From: Mesostigma viride
Lineage: Eukaryota; Streptophyta; Mesostigmatophyceae; Mesostigmatales; Mesostigmataceae
Length of the DNA: 64,000 bases
Reading direction: 5' to 3'
Assembly: GCA_009746045.1 (NCBI GenBank)
Contig: RPFO01000299.1
Span: forward strand, 706,001 to 770,000
Part shown: positions 1-10,143 of the stretch, one piece after another
Numbering within the stretch: position 1 is the stretch's first letter
Layout: each line of letters opens with the position of its first letter
Program-made: the position numbers and the translations under genes
The notes under the pieces: generated by a model
What the model was told of the DNA's origin: nothing
What the model saw: only the letters and a program-made list of their open reading frames with translations
Databases searched by the model: none

Positions 1-577
1 CAAGGACAAGGACAAGGACAAGGACAAGGACAAGGACAAGGACAAGGACAAGGACAAGGACAAGGACAAGGACAAGGACAAGGACAAGGACAAGGACAAG
101 GACAAGGACAAGGACAAGGACAAGGACAAGGACAAGGACAAGGACAAGGACAAGGACAAGGACAAGGACAAGGACAAGGACAAGGACAAGGACAAGGACA
201 AGGACAAGGACAAGGACAAGGACAAGGACAAGGACAAGGACAAGGACAAGGACAAGGACAAGGACAAGGTGCTGGCACAAGGACAAGGACAAGGACAAGG
301 ACAAGGACAAGGACAAGGACAAGGACAAGGACAAGGACAAGGACAAGGACAAGGACAAGGACAAGGACAAGGACAAGGACAAGGACAAGGACAAGGACAA
401 GGACAAGGACAAGGACAAGGACAAGGACAAGGACAAGGACAAGGACAAGGACAAGGACAAGGACAAGGACAAGGACAAGGACAAGGACAAGGACAAGGAC
501 AAGGACAAGGACAAGGTGGGGGACAAGGACAAGGACAAGGACAAGGACAAGGACAAGGACAAGGACAAGGACAAGGA
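1..577. repeat. (CAAGGA)n hexanucleotide microsatellite
   Basis: Almost unbroken CAAGGA repeats, with small interruptions near 269-275 and 516-520. One frame reads as a Gly-Gln repeat running to 733, but it opens with GTG rather than ATG and ends in unrelated sequence, so I do not call a gene. The GC-rich stretch that follows (600-930) has several overlapping open frames and no recognisable domain. Confidence 0.95.
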
Positions 578-1007
578 TGGCGCAAGAAAATCCCATCTTT
601 GTGCGTAACACCTACCCGGGCAGCTGGCAGTGTCTTGTGGGTTGCTTTTCCAGTTGCTGCCGTCGCGGCATCGGAACCCGATGACCCAGAAGCCGCCGAT
701 TTCCTCCGCTCCTTCGCCGACTTTGCTGCATGAACGCCGCGCGCCTCTTGCCCCGACGATGGTGCGGGGGGAGGGGGCATTTGCTGTGCTGCCGCTGCAG
801 CTTCCGACGGCGCGGAAGGGCCGGCGGCCGCAGGGGGCAACACCGGTGGCGGCGGAGAGCCCGGCGGCGGGGGCGCCGGCGGAGGGGAAGGCGGGTGGTT
901 GTGCGTACAAGCACGCTGTGACACGCAGACGACAAAGAAAAAATCCGCCGAATATGTTAGCAAGCGGTGCGGTGCAGCACACACATCTGACAAAGCTCAT
1001 AGGTCAA

Positions 1008-1411
1008 CCCTTAAAACCGTGTCCAACTGCCCGCTATAAAAACCGGGCAATTGTCACTTTCCATGATAATGTCCACAAACCAACCTAATAGTTAGTTATG
1101 GTCCATTATAGGACACAAGCACACACATATATTCACCACCTTGGGGGTCATGTCATTGGTCATATTGCAATGTCCTATGGGTGCCAAATATAGCACCCCC
1201 TGACAGAAAGGAAGCTAGTAAAGGGCTCATGAACACCAAGGTTGCATGTGGAGGAGCAGGGACCCAGCTGCAAGCTCTAACAATAAATGCCCACTACAAA
1301 TAGCGGACAGTTTGGTTTGTGACACCTGTTAGCATTACAAAGCTCAATTCTCATCCCGTAGCAACAAAAATGTAATGTCCGCTGTAAATATCACTCAAAA
1401 CGGCTAAAGGG
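1008..1411. mobile_element. piggyBac-like MITE (~404 bp)
   Basis: The left end reads TCAA-CCCTTAAAACCG and the right end CGGCTAAAGGG-TTAA. These are short inverted ends starting CCCTT, bounded by TTAA on the right and a one-base variant on the left, as in piggyBac-type elements. There is no transposase. An internal segment (about 1143-1200, a TATA-like AT-rich patch followed by AGCACCCCC) resembles 58868-58931 inside the piggyBac-like element that splits the viral primase gene, so the two appear to belong to one family. Confidence 0.55.
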
Positions 1412-1575
1412 TTAAAACGAAGTTGTAGTTGTTTTGCGGCATCAAGTTTCAAAGTACGTACTGGGATACCCTTCGCCAGCCTGCTTGGCATCCAGTAGGA
1501 TAAGATCTTGGAACCAGTAAGGGGGCTTCGCTTGCTGCGGCAGATGGTGCAATCCATTGTGATCTGCGCGCAAAA

Positions 1576-1830
1576 CATACACAAACGAACAACCCTCATA
1601 GGTTGAGCAATCCACAAAATCATGCCATTACTGTAACAACATGGGCAAAGCATACACAAACGAACAACCATCATAGATTGAGCTAGCAATCCACAACATC
1701 ATGCCATTACTGTAACAACATGGGCAAAGCATACACAAACGAACAACCATCATAGATAGAGCTAGCAATCCACAACATCATGCCATTAATGTAATAACAT
1801 GGGCAAAACATACACAAACAAATAGCCATG
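1576..1830. repeat. 79-bp tandem repeat, about 3 copies
   Basis: Units begin CATACACAAACGAACAACC at 1576, 1651 and 1730, followed by a degenerate fourth unit. The second and third are 79 bp long and differ by a few substitutions. No coding potential is apparent. Confidence 0.9.
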
Positions 1831-1895
1831 ATAGGGCATTAAGAGAATAGCCATGATTGGGGCAATAAGAGAATTTTTTTTGTTCAATTCAATGA

Positions 1896-2421
<526 letters not shown>

Positions 2422-2641
2422 CACCAAGGTTGAGACTTACATGCATCGTTGCAAGGGTTGAAACAATAACGAAATTGTATGACCACAGACACATAAAATG
2501 GAAGGCTTGCTCAGTATTATTATTTACCCATCAATCAATTTTAAAGGCAAGGAAATGTTGAAATACGGACGACCGTCCCAAGTTCGCCAGCATTAACAAA
2601 AGCATTTCTGTGACAAGAACAGTGGGCGACCATTCCCATTA

Positions 2642-3430
2642 TTATCTTTTCCTCGTTTGTTTCTTCCCCTTCCCGGACTCGTATTCATAAGCGACGTCCG
2701 CCATCCCCAAACGATGCAAAATTTTGTTGGAGCTCTGCATCTTCTCCAACAGTTCTTGATCCGATTCCTCCTTTGCACGACGCGCTTCCTCTGCCTTCGC
2801 CTTTGCGGCCTCCACATCTGCATCTATATCCGCCTTCACCACCATCCTGATCAAACGGTCCCGCTCCTCAGGCCTCGGGAGCGTCGGCAGTCTCACCGGC
2901 TCTGCGGCAAGAAGAGCCTCCAAAATATCCTTGTGCAGTCTTTGTGCTTCCACAAATCCATTATTCATCATCAAGGTGTACGCGCATTCACGCGCCACAC
3001 CCTGCAAGGAATCCCCCATGGTAACGTTTTGCCCATGAGCAAACCCGTACGCGCTGTCCCCCTCTGCCGAAATCTCGAGTCCCTGCCTGTCGAGGCGCAC
3101 CAGCTCAACTTTCCGTTCCCCAGTGTGCGTTGCCGTGAAGTGGAGGACCGAGCGTGTCATTCCGGTCTTCCCCATCAACATCTGCAAACTTGCTACGTAT
3201 GCGATCCCACGAGCGCACACGTCCTCCAACTTCTCGGCAAAAGGTAGATGTGTCTTGCAATACACATCCAATCCCTCCAGTGGTCTATCACATCTAAGAA
3301 ATCCACACCCCCCGTATGGATCCTTGGCATTTTGGTACTCGAGGTCGTGCGCTTGTAGGAACTTGTAATGTTCCGCGCACAGTCCCTCGACCCTTACGGG
3401 CTCCGTACAGATTTTGCATTTCGTTGCCAT
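2642..3430 (-). CDS. Zinc-module protein with C-terminal coiled coil, cluster gene 1
   Basis: A 262-residue protein, reading from MATKCKIC. An in-frame ATG at 3481 would add 17 residues. I prefer 3430 because its GCAGATG context recurs at the starts of neighbouring genes. Two cysteine/histidine modules lie at the N-terminus: CKIC..CAEH, then C-x4-C..CKTH, spaced like small zinc-binding domains. A middle segment of mixed helix and strand follows, then a charged Ala/Glu/Lys-rich helix (likely coiled coil) and a very basic tail ending KGKKQTRKR. The tandem zinc modules are shared with the proteins at 3654 and 4849, which suggests a local paralogous family. No enzymatic motif is recognised. A role in nucleic-acid or protein binding is inference only. 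Confidence 0.7.
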   Translation of the reverse strand: MATKCKICTEPVRVEGLCAEHYKFLQAHDLEYQNAKDPYGGCGFLRCDRPLEGLDVYCKTHLPFAEKLEDVCARGIAYVASLQMLMGKTGMTRSVLHFTATHTGERKVELVRLDRQGLEISAEGDSAYGFAHGQNVTMGDSLQGVARECAYTLMMNNGFVEAQRLHKDILEALLAAEPVRLPTLPRPEERDRLIRMVVKADIDADVEAAKAKAEEARRAKEESDQELLEKMQSSNKILHRLGMADVAYEYESGKGKKQTRKR

Positions 3431-3653
3431 CTGCGCAATTGCCATGAGTCCCATACAGCAGCCATTGTATAACAGGGGCAATAAGGACCGTCAGAACCCC
3501 CTCTGGCGTCTTTCTCACACAATTCTCAATCTAGTCTTGTTGTGCAATAATTGTTGGTTCAAAGGTCCGTTCAAAGAAGTTTTATGAGACAAAATAAATT
3601 AGTTTCAATTACACGCATCAGATTAATCAAATCATATTTTCTCCCTCTCTTTC

Positions 3654-4238
3654 TTACTGAGCAATTCTGTCCATCCTGCCCCTCTTTGCCGGCTTCTCAT
3701 CAATCTCCTCATCAAAATCACACACACGTCTAATCTGCTGTCTAATCTGCTCTACCAACCCCCCCTTGCGCATCAGGTCTTTCACCTCCCCCTTCAAGAG
3801 CGCTGTCACGAGTCGCGCGCACTCATACGCGGACTCCGTGGCCAGGTCCCTTCCCATATCATGCCACACTTTGGCCGTTGGACAGTCGGGATGGTCTCCC
3901 ATGTAAGCCCACACATGCCTTGGCGGCTTGTCCTTACCGCCTATCCCCTCTCCAGGTCGCATCTGTCCCACCTCCTCTATCACCCACTCTGCATCACGCA
4001 GCATGAATCGAGGCTTCTTGTCAACATAGTACAAGACCAAAACCATGTTGTTGGGCCAAGGCTTCCACTTTTTCGTCACGATGTGACGGTCAATCGTCAT
4101 CAGCCCGCTCTCGATTTCGGCAAACAACGCCCCCCATACGTCAGAATGCTTGGGACAGAACCACTCGCTTTCCGTCGGCACTCCTTCCCATTGACAATCC
4201 GGATGTTCGCATCGAATGGGGTCATCGAATGAGGTCAT
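3654..4238 (-). CDS. Zinc-module protein, cluster gene 2
   Basis: A 194-residue protein from MTSFDDPI. The longer in-frame start at 4295 adds a Cys-rich leader, but the ATG at 4238 has the CAGATG context seen at neighbouring starts. The N-terminus holds one C-x4-C-x12-C-x2-H module (CEHPDC..CPKH), related to those at 2642 and 4849. The rest is an unrecognised alpha/beta-looking domain with a basic C-terminus (KPAKRGRMDR). Palindromes CAACGGCCGTTGG lie 55 and 90 bp upstream of the start. Function unknown. Confidence 0.7.
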   Translation of the reverse strand: MTSFDDPIRCEHPDCQWEGVPTESEWFCPKHSDVWGALFAEIESGLMTIDRHIVTKKWKPWPNNMVLVLYYVDKKPRFMLRDAEWVIEEVGQMRPGEGIGGKDKPPRHVWAYMGDHPDCPTAKVWHDMGRDLATESAYECARLVTALLKGEVKDLMRKGGLVEQIRQQIRRVCDFDEEIDEKPAKRGRMDRIAQ

Positions 4239-4292
4239 CTGTGCACATCGATATTTTTTACACCACCCGCAAACGCACGCATTCAGCAGGGT

Positions 4293-4340
4293 CAACGGCC
4301 GTTGGCCCTGTTAAATTCCACACACCCCAACGGCCGTTGG
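4293..4340. promoter_or_regulatory. Two CAACGGCCGTTGG palindromes, genes 2/3
   Basis: Perfect palindromes at 4293-4305 and 4328-4340 in the 195-bp space between the gene 2 start and the gene 3 stop. Each contains two inverted, overlapping copies of AACGG, the core of the plant MSA element (YCYAACGGYY) bound by three-repeat MYB factors. A stem-loop reading (CCAAC-GGCC-GTTGG) is also possible. Confidence 0.7.
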
Positions 4341-4432
4341 CCTTAGACGCACAAAACTTGACACCATCAGGCGATTTTTTCCAAATGATTCTTCTTTATT
4401 AAATAAATTTACATTCATCCTAAAATCACATT

Positions 4433-4777
4433 CTAGTCAACATCCTCCCCATCTTTAGTGGGTTGCATTCGACCCCAATTGTCGTTCATAAAACTGACCA
4501 AAACATGAGCCGGAGTCCCCACATCCTCCTCACGCCTCAATTTACGCAATACACCTTTAGCAATTCCACCATACCCATCAACCTCCGACATCATCATGCC
4601 CACGCCATCAAGACGTTCAGCGTGCAATTGCCCGTCCTCTTCGAGAACCAGATCGGGCAGGTCTTCCAGTTCGGCCTCCACAATCTCTATCAGGTTTTCC
4701 TTTGTAGTCTCCCCCCCTTCCTTTCCTTCTTTTCCGCACTCCATCCTACACCCTGCCCCTGCACAACCGACGTCCAT
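4433..4777 (-). CDS. Small acidic hypothetical protein, cluster gene 3
   Basis: 114 residues. A short cysteine-containing N-terminus (CAGAGCRMEC) is followed by an acidic, Glu/Asp-rich body with a predicted helix (ENLIEIVEAELEDLPDLVLEEDG). A TTTATT motif (AATAAA on the coding strand) sits at 4392-4397, 36-41 bp past the stop, as a polyadenylation signal should. The start is 46 bp from a palindrome at 4823. The size, spacing and matching orientation support a real gene. No family is recognised. Confidence 0.5.
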   Translation of the reverse strand: MDVGCAGAGCRMECGKEGKEGGETTKENLIEIVEAELEDLPDLVLEEDGQLHAERLDGVGMMMSEVDGYGGIAKGVLRKLRREEDVGTPAHVLVSFMNDNWGRMQPTKDGEDVD

Positions 4778-4822
4778 GGCAAGTTAAGAAACGGACTCAG
4801 CTCACAGGACATTTTGCAAGTC

Positions 4823-4835
4823 CAACGGCCGTTGG
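4823..4835. promoter_or_regulatory. CAACGGCCGTTGG palindrome, genes 3/4
   Basis: A single copy in the 71-bp spacer: 46 bp upstream of the gene 3 start and within 30 bp of the gene 4 stop, so it can serve either as an upstream element or as a 3'-end element. Confidence 0.7.
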
Positions 4836-4848
4836 CGACCAAAAACAC

Positions 4849-5631
4849 CTAGTCGCATGCATTCCTTGCTCTCTCCACCAAAGCAGAGGCCAGGACGACC
4901 CTTTCCACGACCTTTTCAATTTCCTCCCCCTCAGCATCAGCAACAACGGTCATGGCAAATCGGGCTTGGCGCTTAACCCCCGATGCCAGAACGGCAGCCA
5001 TCTCCACACGAGTTTTTGACACTTCAACAGGTACAGGCAATTCGCCGACCGCAAAAGTAAGCCTTGCGAGGTGCGGGACCCACCAATCACCTTCCAAAAA
5101 TCCGCAACCCCATCCAATCATGAAATACAACAACAGGTCTGCGCCCATGGCGCCTGCGATATCCAAGTCGTCATGCGAAACAATCGCATGCACGTCATCC
5201 TCCGAGCACAGCATCCATGTAAAAACGGCGTCCCCGAAACCTTGGCAGTAGGCATACGAGTCAAAGTCAGGGTGATTCAACATCCATTCCCGCGACCGGA
5301 CCGCCATTCTTTCCAGACTTCCAGCACCGTCCACCTCAAAACTCAGGACAAGAGGTCCTTCACCAGCACTGGACTCGCCATTCACAAACAACAAGCCTCC
5401 TTTGATCACCTCTTGCATCTCCCCTGACAACTTGGCGTGTCCATCACAAAAAGGCATGCAATCCGTCCCGAATGGAAGCTGGCAATCCCGGGCGATACAT
5501 CCCCCCTTTTTTGCAAACAAATCCTTCACCCTCCCTGCCATTCCCGTTCGCACGCTGACATGACGCACGCACAAGTCATCCCCTCCTGCTCTCGCTTCCT
5601 GGCACCACGCAACCGTGCATTTGACCGCCAT
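4849..5631 (-). CDS. Zinc-module protein, cluster gene 4
   Basis: 260 residues from MAVKCTVAWC. The start has the same CGCAGATGGC context as gene 1; a further 10 codons are open upstream. Two N-terminal modules are visible: C-x4-C-x10-C-x2-H (CTVAWC..CVRH) and C-x4-C-x11-C-x2-H (CIARDC..CDGH). A mixed domain of about 190 residues follows, with several Trp and Cys residues and no motif I recognise. A palindrome lies 40 bp upstream of the start, and another lies 13 bp past the stop and doubles as the upstream element of gene 3. The upstream leader (5640-5700) is nearly the same as that of gene 5 although the two proteins are unrelated. Confidence 0.7.
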   Translation of the reverse strand: MAVKCTVAWCQEARAGGDDLCVRHVSVRTGMAGRVKDLFAKKGGCIARDCQLPFGTDCMPFCDGHAKLSGEMQEVIKGGLLFVNGESSAGEGPLVLSFEVDGAGSLERMAVRSREWMLNHPDFDSYAYCQGFGDAVFTWMLCSEDDVHAIVSHDDLDIAGAMGADLLLYFMIGWGCGFLEGDWWVPHLARLTFAVGELPVPVEVSKTRVEMAAVLASGVKRQARFAMTVVADAEGEEIEKVVERVVLASALVERARNACD

Positions 5632-5671
5632 CTGCGACCACCAACACCGTTTGATACACATTTCTCACCGT

Positions 5672-5861
5672 CAACGGCCGTTGGCTTGAAACAACAAGAA
5701 TGATTTATTACTCGCACGAAAATCACACCATTTTCCAGTCTCCAACGGCCGTTGGCGCACGAAAAATGCACGAAAAAAATTTTTATTATGCATTTATTGA
5801 TTACATCCATAGTGCCACGTGGCGAATCACACCCAACTTTCCAGCTGCCAACGGCCGTTGG
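5672..5861. promoter_or_regulatory. Cassette boundary with three palindromes and a G-box, genes 4/5
   Basis: CAACGGCCGTTGG occurs at 5672-5684, 5743-5755 and 5849-5861. Between the last two lies an AT-rich segment (TTTATTATGCATTTATTG) leading into GCCACGTGGC at 5814-5823, a perfect palindromic G-box. The same layout recurs between genes 5 and 6 (6546-6760), including the flanking leader, although the proteins they separate are unrelated. Confidence 0.7.
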
Positions 5862-5886
5862 CGCAAAGAAAATCACACCCAACACT

Positions 5887-6504
5887 TCAGTCGCATAATC
5901 GATTCGCGTCAGTCACGCACTCGAACTTGTACTCCTGCCCCAACGCGTACATCACCTCACGAACCGCTTTCTCAAACTCGTCAACACCGTCGGGTCCCCA
6001 CTCATGCACGTATTCCCTCAACCAGAACATGCAATCTCCAGCAGACACGAACAGCCGGTCGATGATCAGGTCAGTGTGATGCTTGAAGTACTTGCCGTCC
6101 TTCAAGATGACCCATTCGAACCGTCCCACCTCCCCTAAACCCTTAAACCCTTCTCCCCTATCATATGGCCGCGCCATCGGTATCCAACTTTCATTACCAT
6201 CAGCATCGATCGACTGAAAACAAATTGGGCTGGGTATTGATGGATCATAGGGCCTTATAGCACCACACCTCACAAGCACCTCCTCAAATGGCTCTACGGT
6301 CGGCTTTGGGAGTCCCCGACCCTCGATATTGAAAACAAGAGCCGCGGCCTTCGCGACATCCGGTCTCAAAAGAGACCTTTCACCCTCCTTGGGCATAAAA
6401 TCCAGCTTAATGTCCGGCAGAAGCCTGAGCGCGCTCTTAACCACTCCCAGAAGCCTGTCTTCCAAGTTGATCCACTCGCCCCCCTCCGTCCTGTAGAACG
6501 TCAT
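5887..6504 (-). CDS. Hypothetical protein, cluster gene 5
   Basis: 205 residues from MTFYRTEGGEW. An ATG two codons upstream is also possible; the GCAGATG context favours 6504. No zinc module is present. The sequence is soluble-looking with a Trp/Phe-rich C-terminal half ending in a helix (FEKAVREVMYALGQEY). A decayed homologue of that C-terminal piece recurs downstream of the MYND gene at 13276-13372, so the gene or its 3' part has been copied within the cluster. Palindromes lie 42 bp upstream of the start and 26 bp past the stop. Function unknown. Confidence 0.7.
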   Translation of the reverse strand: MTFYRTEGGEWINLEDRLLGVVKSALRLLPDIKLDFMPKEGERSLLRPDVAKAAALVFNIEGRGLPKPTVEPFEEVLVRCGAIRPYDPSIPSPICFQSIDADGNESWIPMARPYDRGEGFKGLGEVGRFEWVILKDGKYFKHHTDLIIDRLFVSAGDCMFWLREYVHEWGPDGVDEFEKAVREVMYALGQEYKFECVTDANRLCD

Positions 6505-6545
6505 CTGCAACCCACCGACACCGTTTGATATACATTTCTCACCGT

Positions 6546-6760
6546 CAACGGCCGTTGGCTTGAAAAAACAACAAGAATTTTAAGATTTATTACGCGCACA
6601 AAGCACACACTAGTTTTCAGTCTCCAACGGCCGTTGGCGCACGAAAAATGTTTTATTATGCATTTATTAATTACATCCATGGTGCCACGTGGCAAACCAC
6701 ACCCTACTTCCGGGTGCGAAGAAAATCAAACGCTAATTTGCAAGTTCCAACGGCCGTTGG
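6546..6760. promoter_or_regulatory. Cassette boundary with three palindromes and a G-box, genes 5/6
   Basis: Palindromes at 6546-6558, 6624-6636 and 6748-6760, with GCCACGTGGC at 6684-6693. Spacing and flanks closely match 5672-5861. Confidence 0.7.
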
Positions 6761-6888
6761 CGCAAGAAAATCACACCCAAAATGCCTTCAGTCGCAGAAT
6801 CCATTCCCCTCACGCAGTCGAACAGGGGTACTGTTCCCCCAGCGCGGACATCGCCTCACAAATCGCCCTTGGGTACGATTCAGTCCCA

Positions 6889-7680
6889 TCAAAAAACCTT
6901 GAACATTTCACCTTTGAACTTGAAATGCACTTCACCCCCCATCCGAATTACAAGTCCGGCCAAATTGACACCAGACCAGCTGTCTGTAACGTCGCCGTGC
7001 ATAGTGCTGAGAGACTTTCTCGCCTCACGATACTCACATACTTGGAATCCAGCTTCTTGTGTTCTCCAGTCGCACGGGCATTCGTACGCACAATACCGGA
7101 CTCTCGACAACCCGCCTGAGTGACACCCTCCATCACAAAGAGCACGCTCTGATCGACAACACTTTGGAAGGAGCCGAGCATCGGCCCTCTCACCCCCTGG
7201 GAAAGAACGGATCATCCTGAAAAATCAATTCCGGTACTCGGAATTCCCTGAATGAAAATGGACAACCTCAAACCCCCCCTCTACTCTCCGAACCTGTCAA
7301 TCTCGTCTGCGCCTCATCGCTCTGGAAATTCTCCCCACTGTCTTCTCCCACTGTCCACCCAAGCCTTTCGCGGAATCGACACCAAGGTCGAAAACTCGAT
7401 CGTGTCGATGATAACCCGAACTCCTCGGCGTGCTTGTATAATCCGCCACAAGGCGAAGTACTTCCACAACTGGAGATTCATCTGTCGTCCTATTTCTGAA
7501 GTGCGAACGAGCAAGCACGACCAAAACCAGCAACTGCGACCCAGGCTCTATCCGTTGCTGCGAACGCCATCCGTGATCTCGCGAGCCCTTAGTACGTTTG
7601 CTTCAGCAGGCAATCGCAGCGCGTGTCAAATTCCAGCTCGCCTCTCCCGCCACCTCCCCTGCCCTAATGGCACGTGCTAA
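6889..7680 (-). pseudogene. Error-ridden copy of the MYND protein gene
   Basis: Corresponds position by position to 13379-14169 but with many single-base insertions and deletions starting at about 7030. The MYND cysteines are scattered over several frames. The 3' part (6889-7030) is identical to the second copy. The abrupt change from identity to dense indels points to poor consensus quality rather than decay. Confidence 0.6.
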
Positions 7681-8781
7681 TACGTAAGTAATTCGTTTTC
7701 AAGGTCCTACAAGCGTTGCTTCGACAACCCCTGTGGGAAGGGTGATGCTTACAACCATTCACCACATCTTTATGCTCAGCTAGCATTTTTTGGAGGCCTT
7801 TCTTGAAGGCACATGGTAATACCATTTCTAAGCTGGCATGAAAGAACAGATCCTCCTTACTGCCACCAAAAATAAAAGAATGAAATTGCAATGATAAATG
7901 TTTATCCAATTCCAACGCGTTGGCTCAACAACCCCCCTGTGAGAGGTGGATCCTTACAACCATCAAGCCCCATCTTTATGCTCAAGGCTAGTTTTTGGAG
8001 GCCTTTCTAGAGAAAAAATGTAAATAGCCACACTAAACTCATAAAGACCATCCTGCCTTACTGCAACATAAACAGAAATGCACATGGTAAAGTTTTTCAA
8101 GTTAACTGCCGTTGGCTCACAAACCCCCTGTGGGAAGGGTGATGCCTTAAGTAACCATCCACCACGATCTATGCTCAGTCTAGATTTTTGAGCCTTTCTT
8201 GGAAGGCACATGTAATAACCTCACTAAGTGCTGCATAAAGCACATCCTGCTTACTGCACAAATGAAAGAATGAAATGCACAATAATGTTTTCCAATCAAC
8301 GCCGTGCTCCACCCTGTGGAGGGTGGATGCCTTAACAACCAGTAAGCCCCATCTTTATCCAGCAGAATTTTTTGGAGGCCTTTCTAGGAGAAAAAATGTA
8401 AATATGCTCACAACTTAAGCTGCATAAAGACGACATCCGCCTTATTGCACCCAATTAAACGATGAAATGCACAATGTAATGTTTCGAGTCAACGCCCGTG
8501 TCATACAACCCCCTGTGGGAAGGGTGAATGCCTTCGTACCAATTAACCACAATCTTTATGCCAGTCTAGATCTTGGAGGCCTTTTCTTGGAAAATAAATG
8601 GTAAATCACAAGCGTCATTGGACACATCCTGCAATAGCCTCACCAAAAAGAATTGATAATCGCACATTTTACTTGTTTCCAATTCCACCGCGTTTGCTCA
8701 ACCACCCCCCTTGGAAGGTGTGCTTATAAGCCATTCAATCCAATCCTTTTATGCTCATAAGATTTTTTGGGGCCTTTTCTT
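7030..8781. other. Low-quality contig end duplicating 13520-15366
   Basis: Follows 13520-15366 with frequent small indels and a net shortening of about 5%. It keeps unit-specific variants of the tandem array, for example the CGAGTC variant of unit 5 and the CGTTTGC variant of unit 6. This one-to-one match shows the same locus, not an independent array. The stretch ends at the N gap. Confidence 0.8.
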
Positions 8782-8806
8782 NNNNNNNNNNNNNNNNNNN
8801 NNNNNN
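8782..8806. other. Assembly gap (25 N)
   Basis: A run of 25 Ns. The sequence to its right restarts at the base equivalent to 2315. Confidence 1.
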
Positions 8807-8911
<105 letters not shown>

Positions 8912-9132
8912 ACACCAAGGTTGAGACTTACATGCATCGTTGCAAGGGTTGAAACAATAACGAAATTGTATGACCACAGACACATAAAATGGAAGGCTTG
9001 CTCAGTATTATTATTTACCCATCAATCAATTTTAAAGGCAAGGAAATGTTGAAATACGGACGACCGTCCCAAGTTCGCCAGCATTAACAAAAGCATTTCT
9101 GTGACAAGAACAGTGGGCGACCATTCCCATTA

Positions 9133-9921
9133 TTATCTTTTCCTCGTTTGTTTCTTCCCCTTCCCGGACTCGTATTCATAAGCGACGTCCGCCATCCCCA
9201 AACGATGCAAAATTTTGTTGGAGCTCTGCATCTTCTCCAACAGTTCTTGATCCGATTCCTCCTTTGCACGACGCGCTTCCTCTGCCTTCGCCTTTGCGGC
9301 CTCCACATCTGCATCTATATCCGCCTTCACCACCATCCTGATCAAACGGTCCCGCTCCTCAGGCCTCGGGAGCGTCGGCAGTCTCACCGGCTCTGCGGCA
9401 AGAAGAGCCTCCAAAATATCCTTGTGCAGTCTTTGTGCTTCCACAAATCCATTATTCATCATCAAGGTGTACGCGCATTCACGCGCCACACCCTGCAAGG
9501 AATCCCCCATGGTAACGTTTTGCCCATGAGCAAACCCGTACGCGCTGTCCCCCTCTGCCGAAATCTCGAGTCCCTGCCTGTCGAGGCGCACCAGCTCAAC
9601 TTTCCGTTCCCCAGTGTGCGTTGCCGTGAAGTGGAGGACCGAGCGTGTCATTCCGGTCTTCCCCATCAACATCTGCAAACTTGCTACGTATGCGATCCCA
9701 CGAGCGCACACGTCCTCCAACTTCTCGGCAAAAGGTAGATGTGTCTTGCAATACACATCCAATCCCTCCAGTGGTCTATCACATCTAAGAAATCCACACC
9801 CCCCGTATGGATCCTTGGCATTTTGGTACTCGAGGTCGTGCGCTTGTAGGAACTTGTAATGTTCCGCGCACAGTCCCTCGACCCTTACGGGCTCCGTACA
9901 GATTTTGCATTTCGTTGCCAT
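9133..9921 (-). CDS. Zinc-module protein, second copy of cluster gene 1
   Basis: Encodes exactly the protein described at 2642-3430, with tandem CX2-4C..CX2H modules, a charged coiled coil and a basic tail. The whole block lies 6491 bp downstream of the first copy. It is probably the same physical gene represented twice. Confidence 0.65.
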   Translation of the reverse strand: MATKCKICTEPVRVEGLCAEHYKFLQAHDLEYQNAKDPYGGCGFLRCDRPLEGLDVYCKTHLPFAEKLEDVCARGIAYVASLQMLMGKTGMTRSVLHFTATHTGERKVELVRLDRQGLEISAEGDSAYGFAHGQNVTMGDSLQGVARECAYTLMMNNGFVEAQRLHKDILEALLAAEPVRLPTLPRPEERDRLIRMVVKADIDADVEAAKAKAEEARRAKEESDQELLEKMQSSNKILHRLGMADVAYEYESGKGKKQTRKR

Positions 9922-10143
9922 CTGCGCAATTGCCATGAGTCCCATACAGCAGCCATTGTATAACAGGGGCAATAAGGACCGTCAGAACCCCCTCTGGCGT
10001 CTTTCTCACACAATTCTCAATCTAGTCTTGTTGTGCAATAATTGTTGGTTCAAAGGTCCGTTCAAAGAAGTTTTATGAGACAAAATAAATTAGTTTCAAT
10101 TACACGCATCAGATTAATCAAATCATATTTCTCCCTCTCTTTC

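Noticed and set aside
269-733. Gly-Gln repeat protein from the CAAGGA tract
   Set aside because: It begins at GTG inside the microsatellite and ends in unrelated sequence. This is a translation artefact of a hexamer repeat.
1442-1534. Possible terminal exon on the minus strand (QAKPPYWFQDLILLDAK...) after a CAG acceptor
   Set aside because: The reading is protein-like, but it is a single short piece with no upstream exon or recognisable domain.
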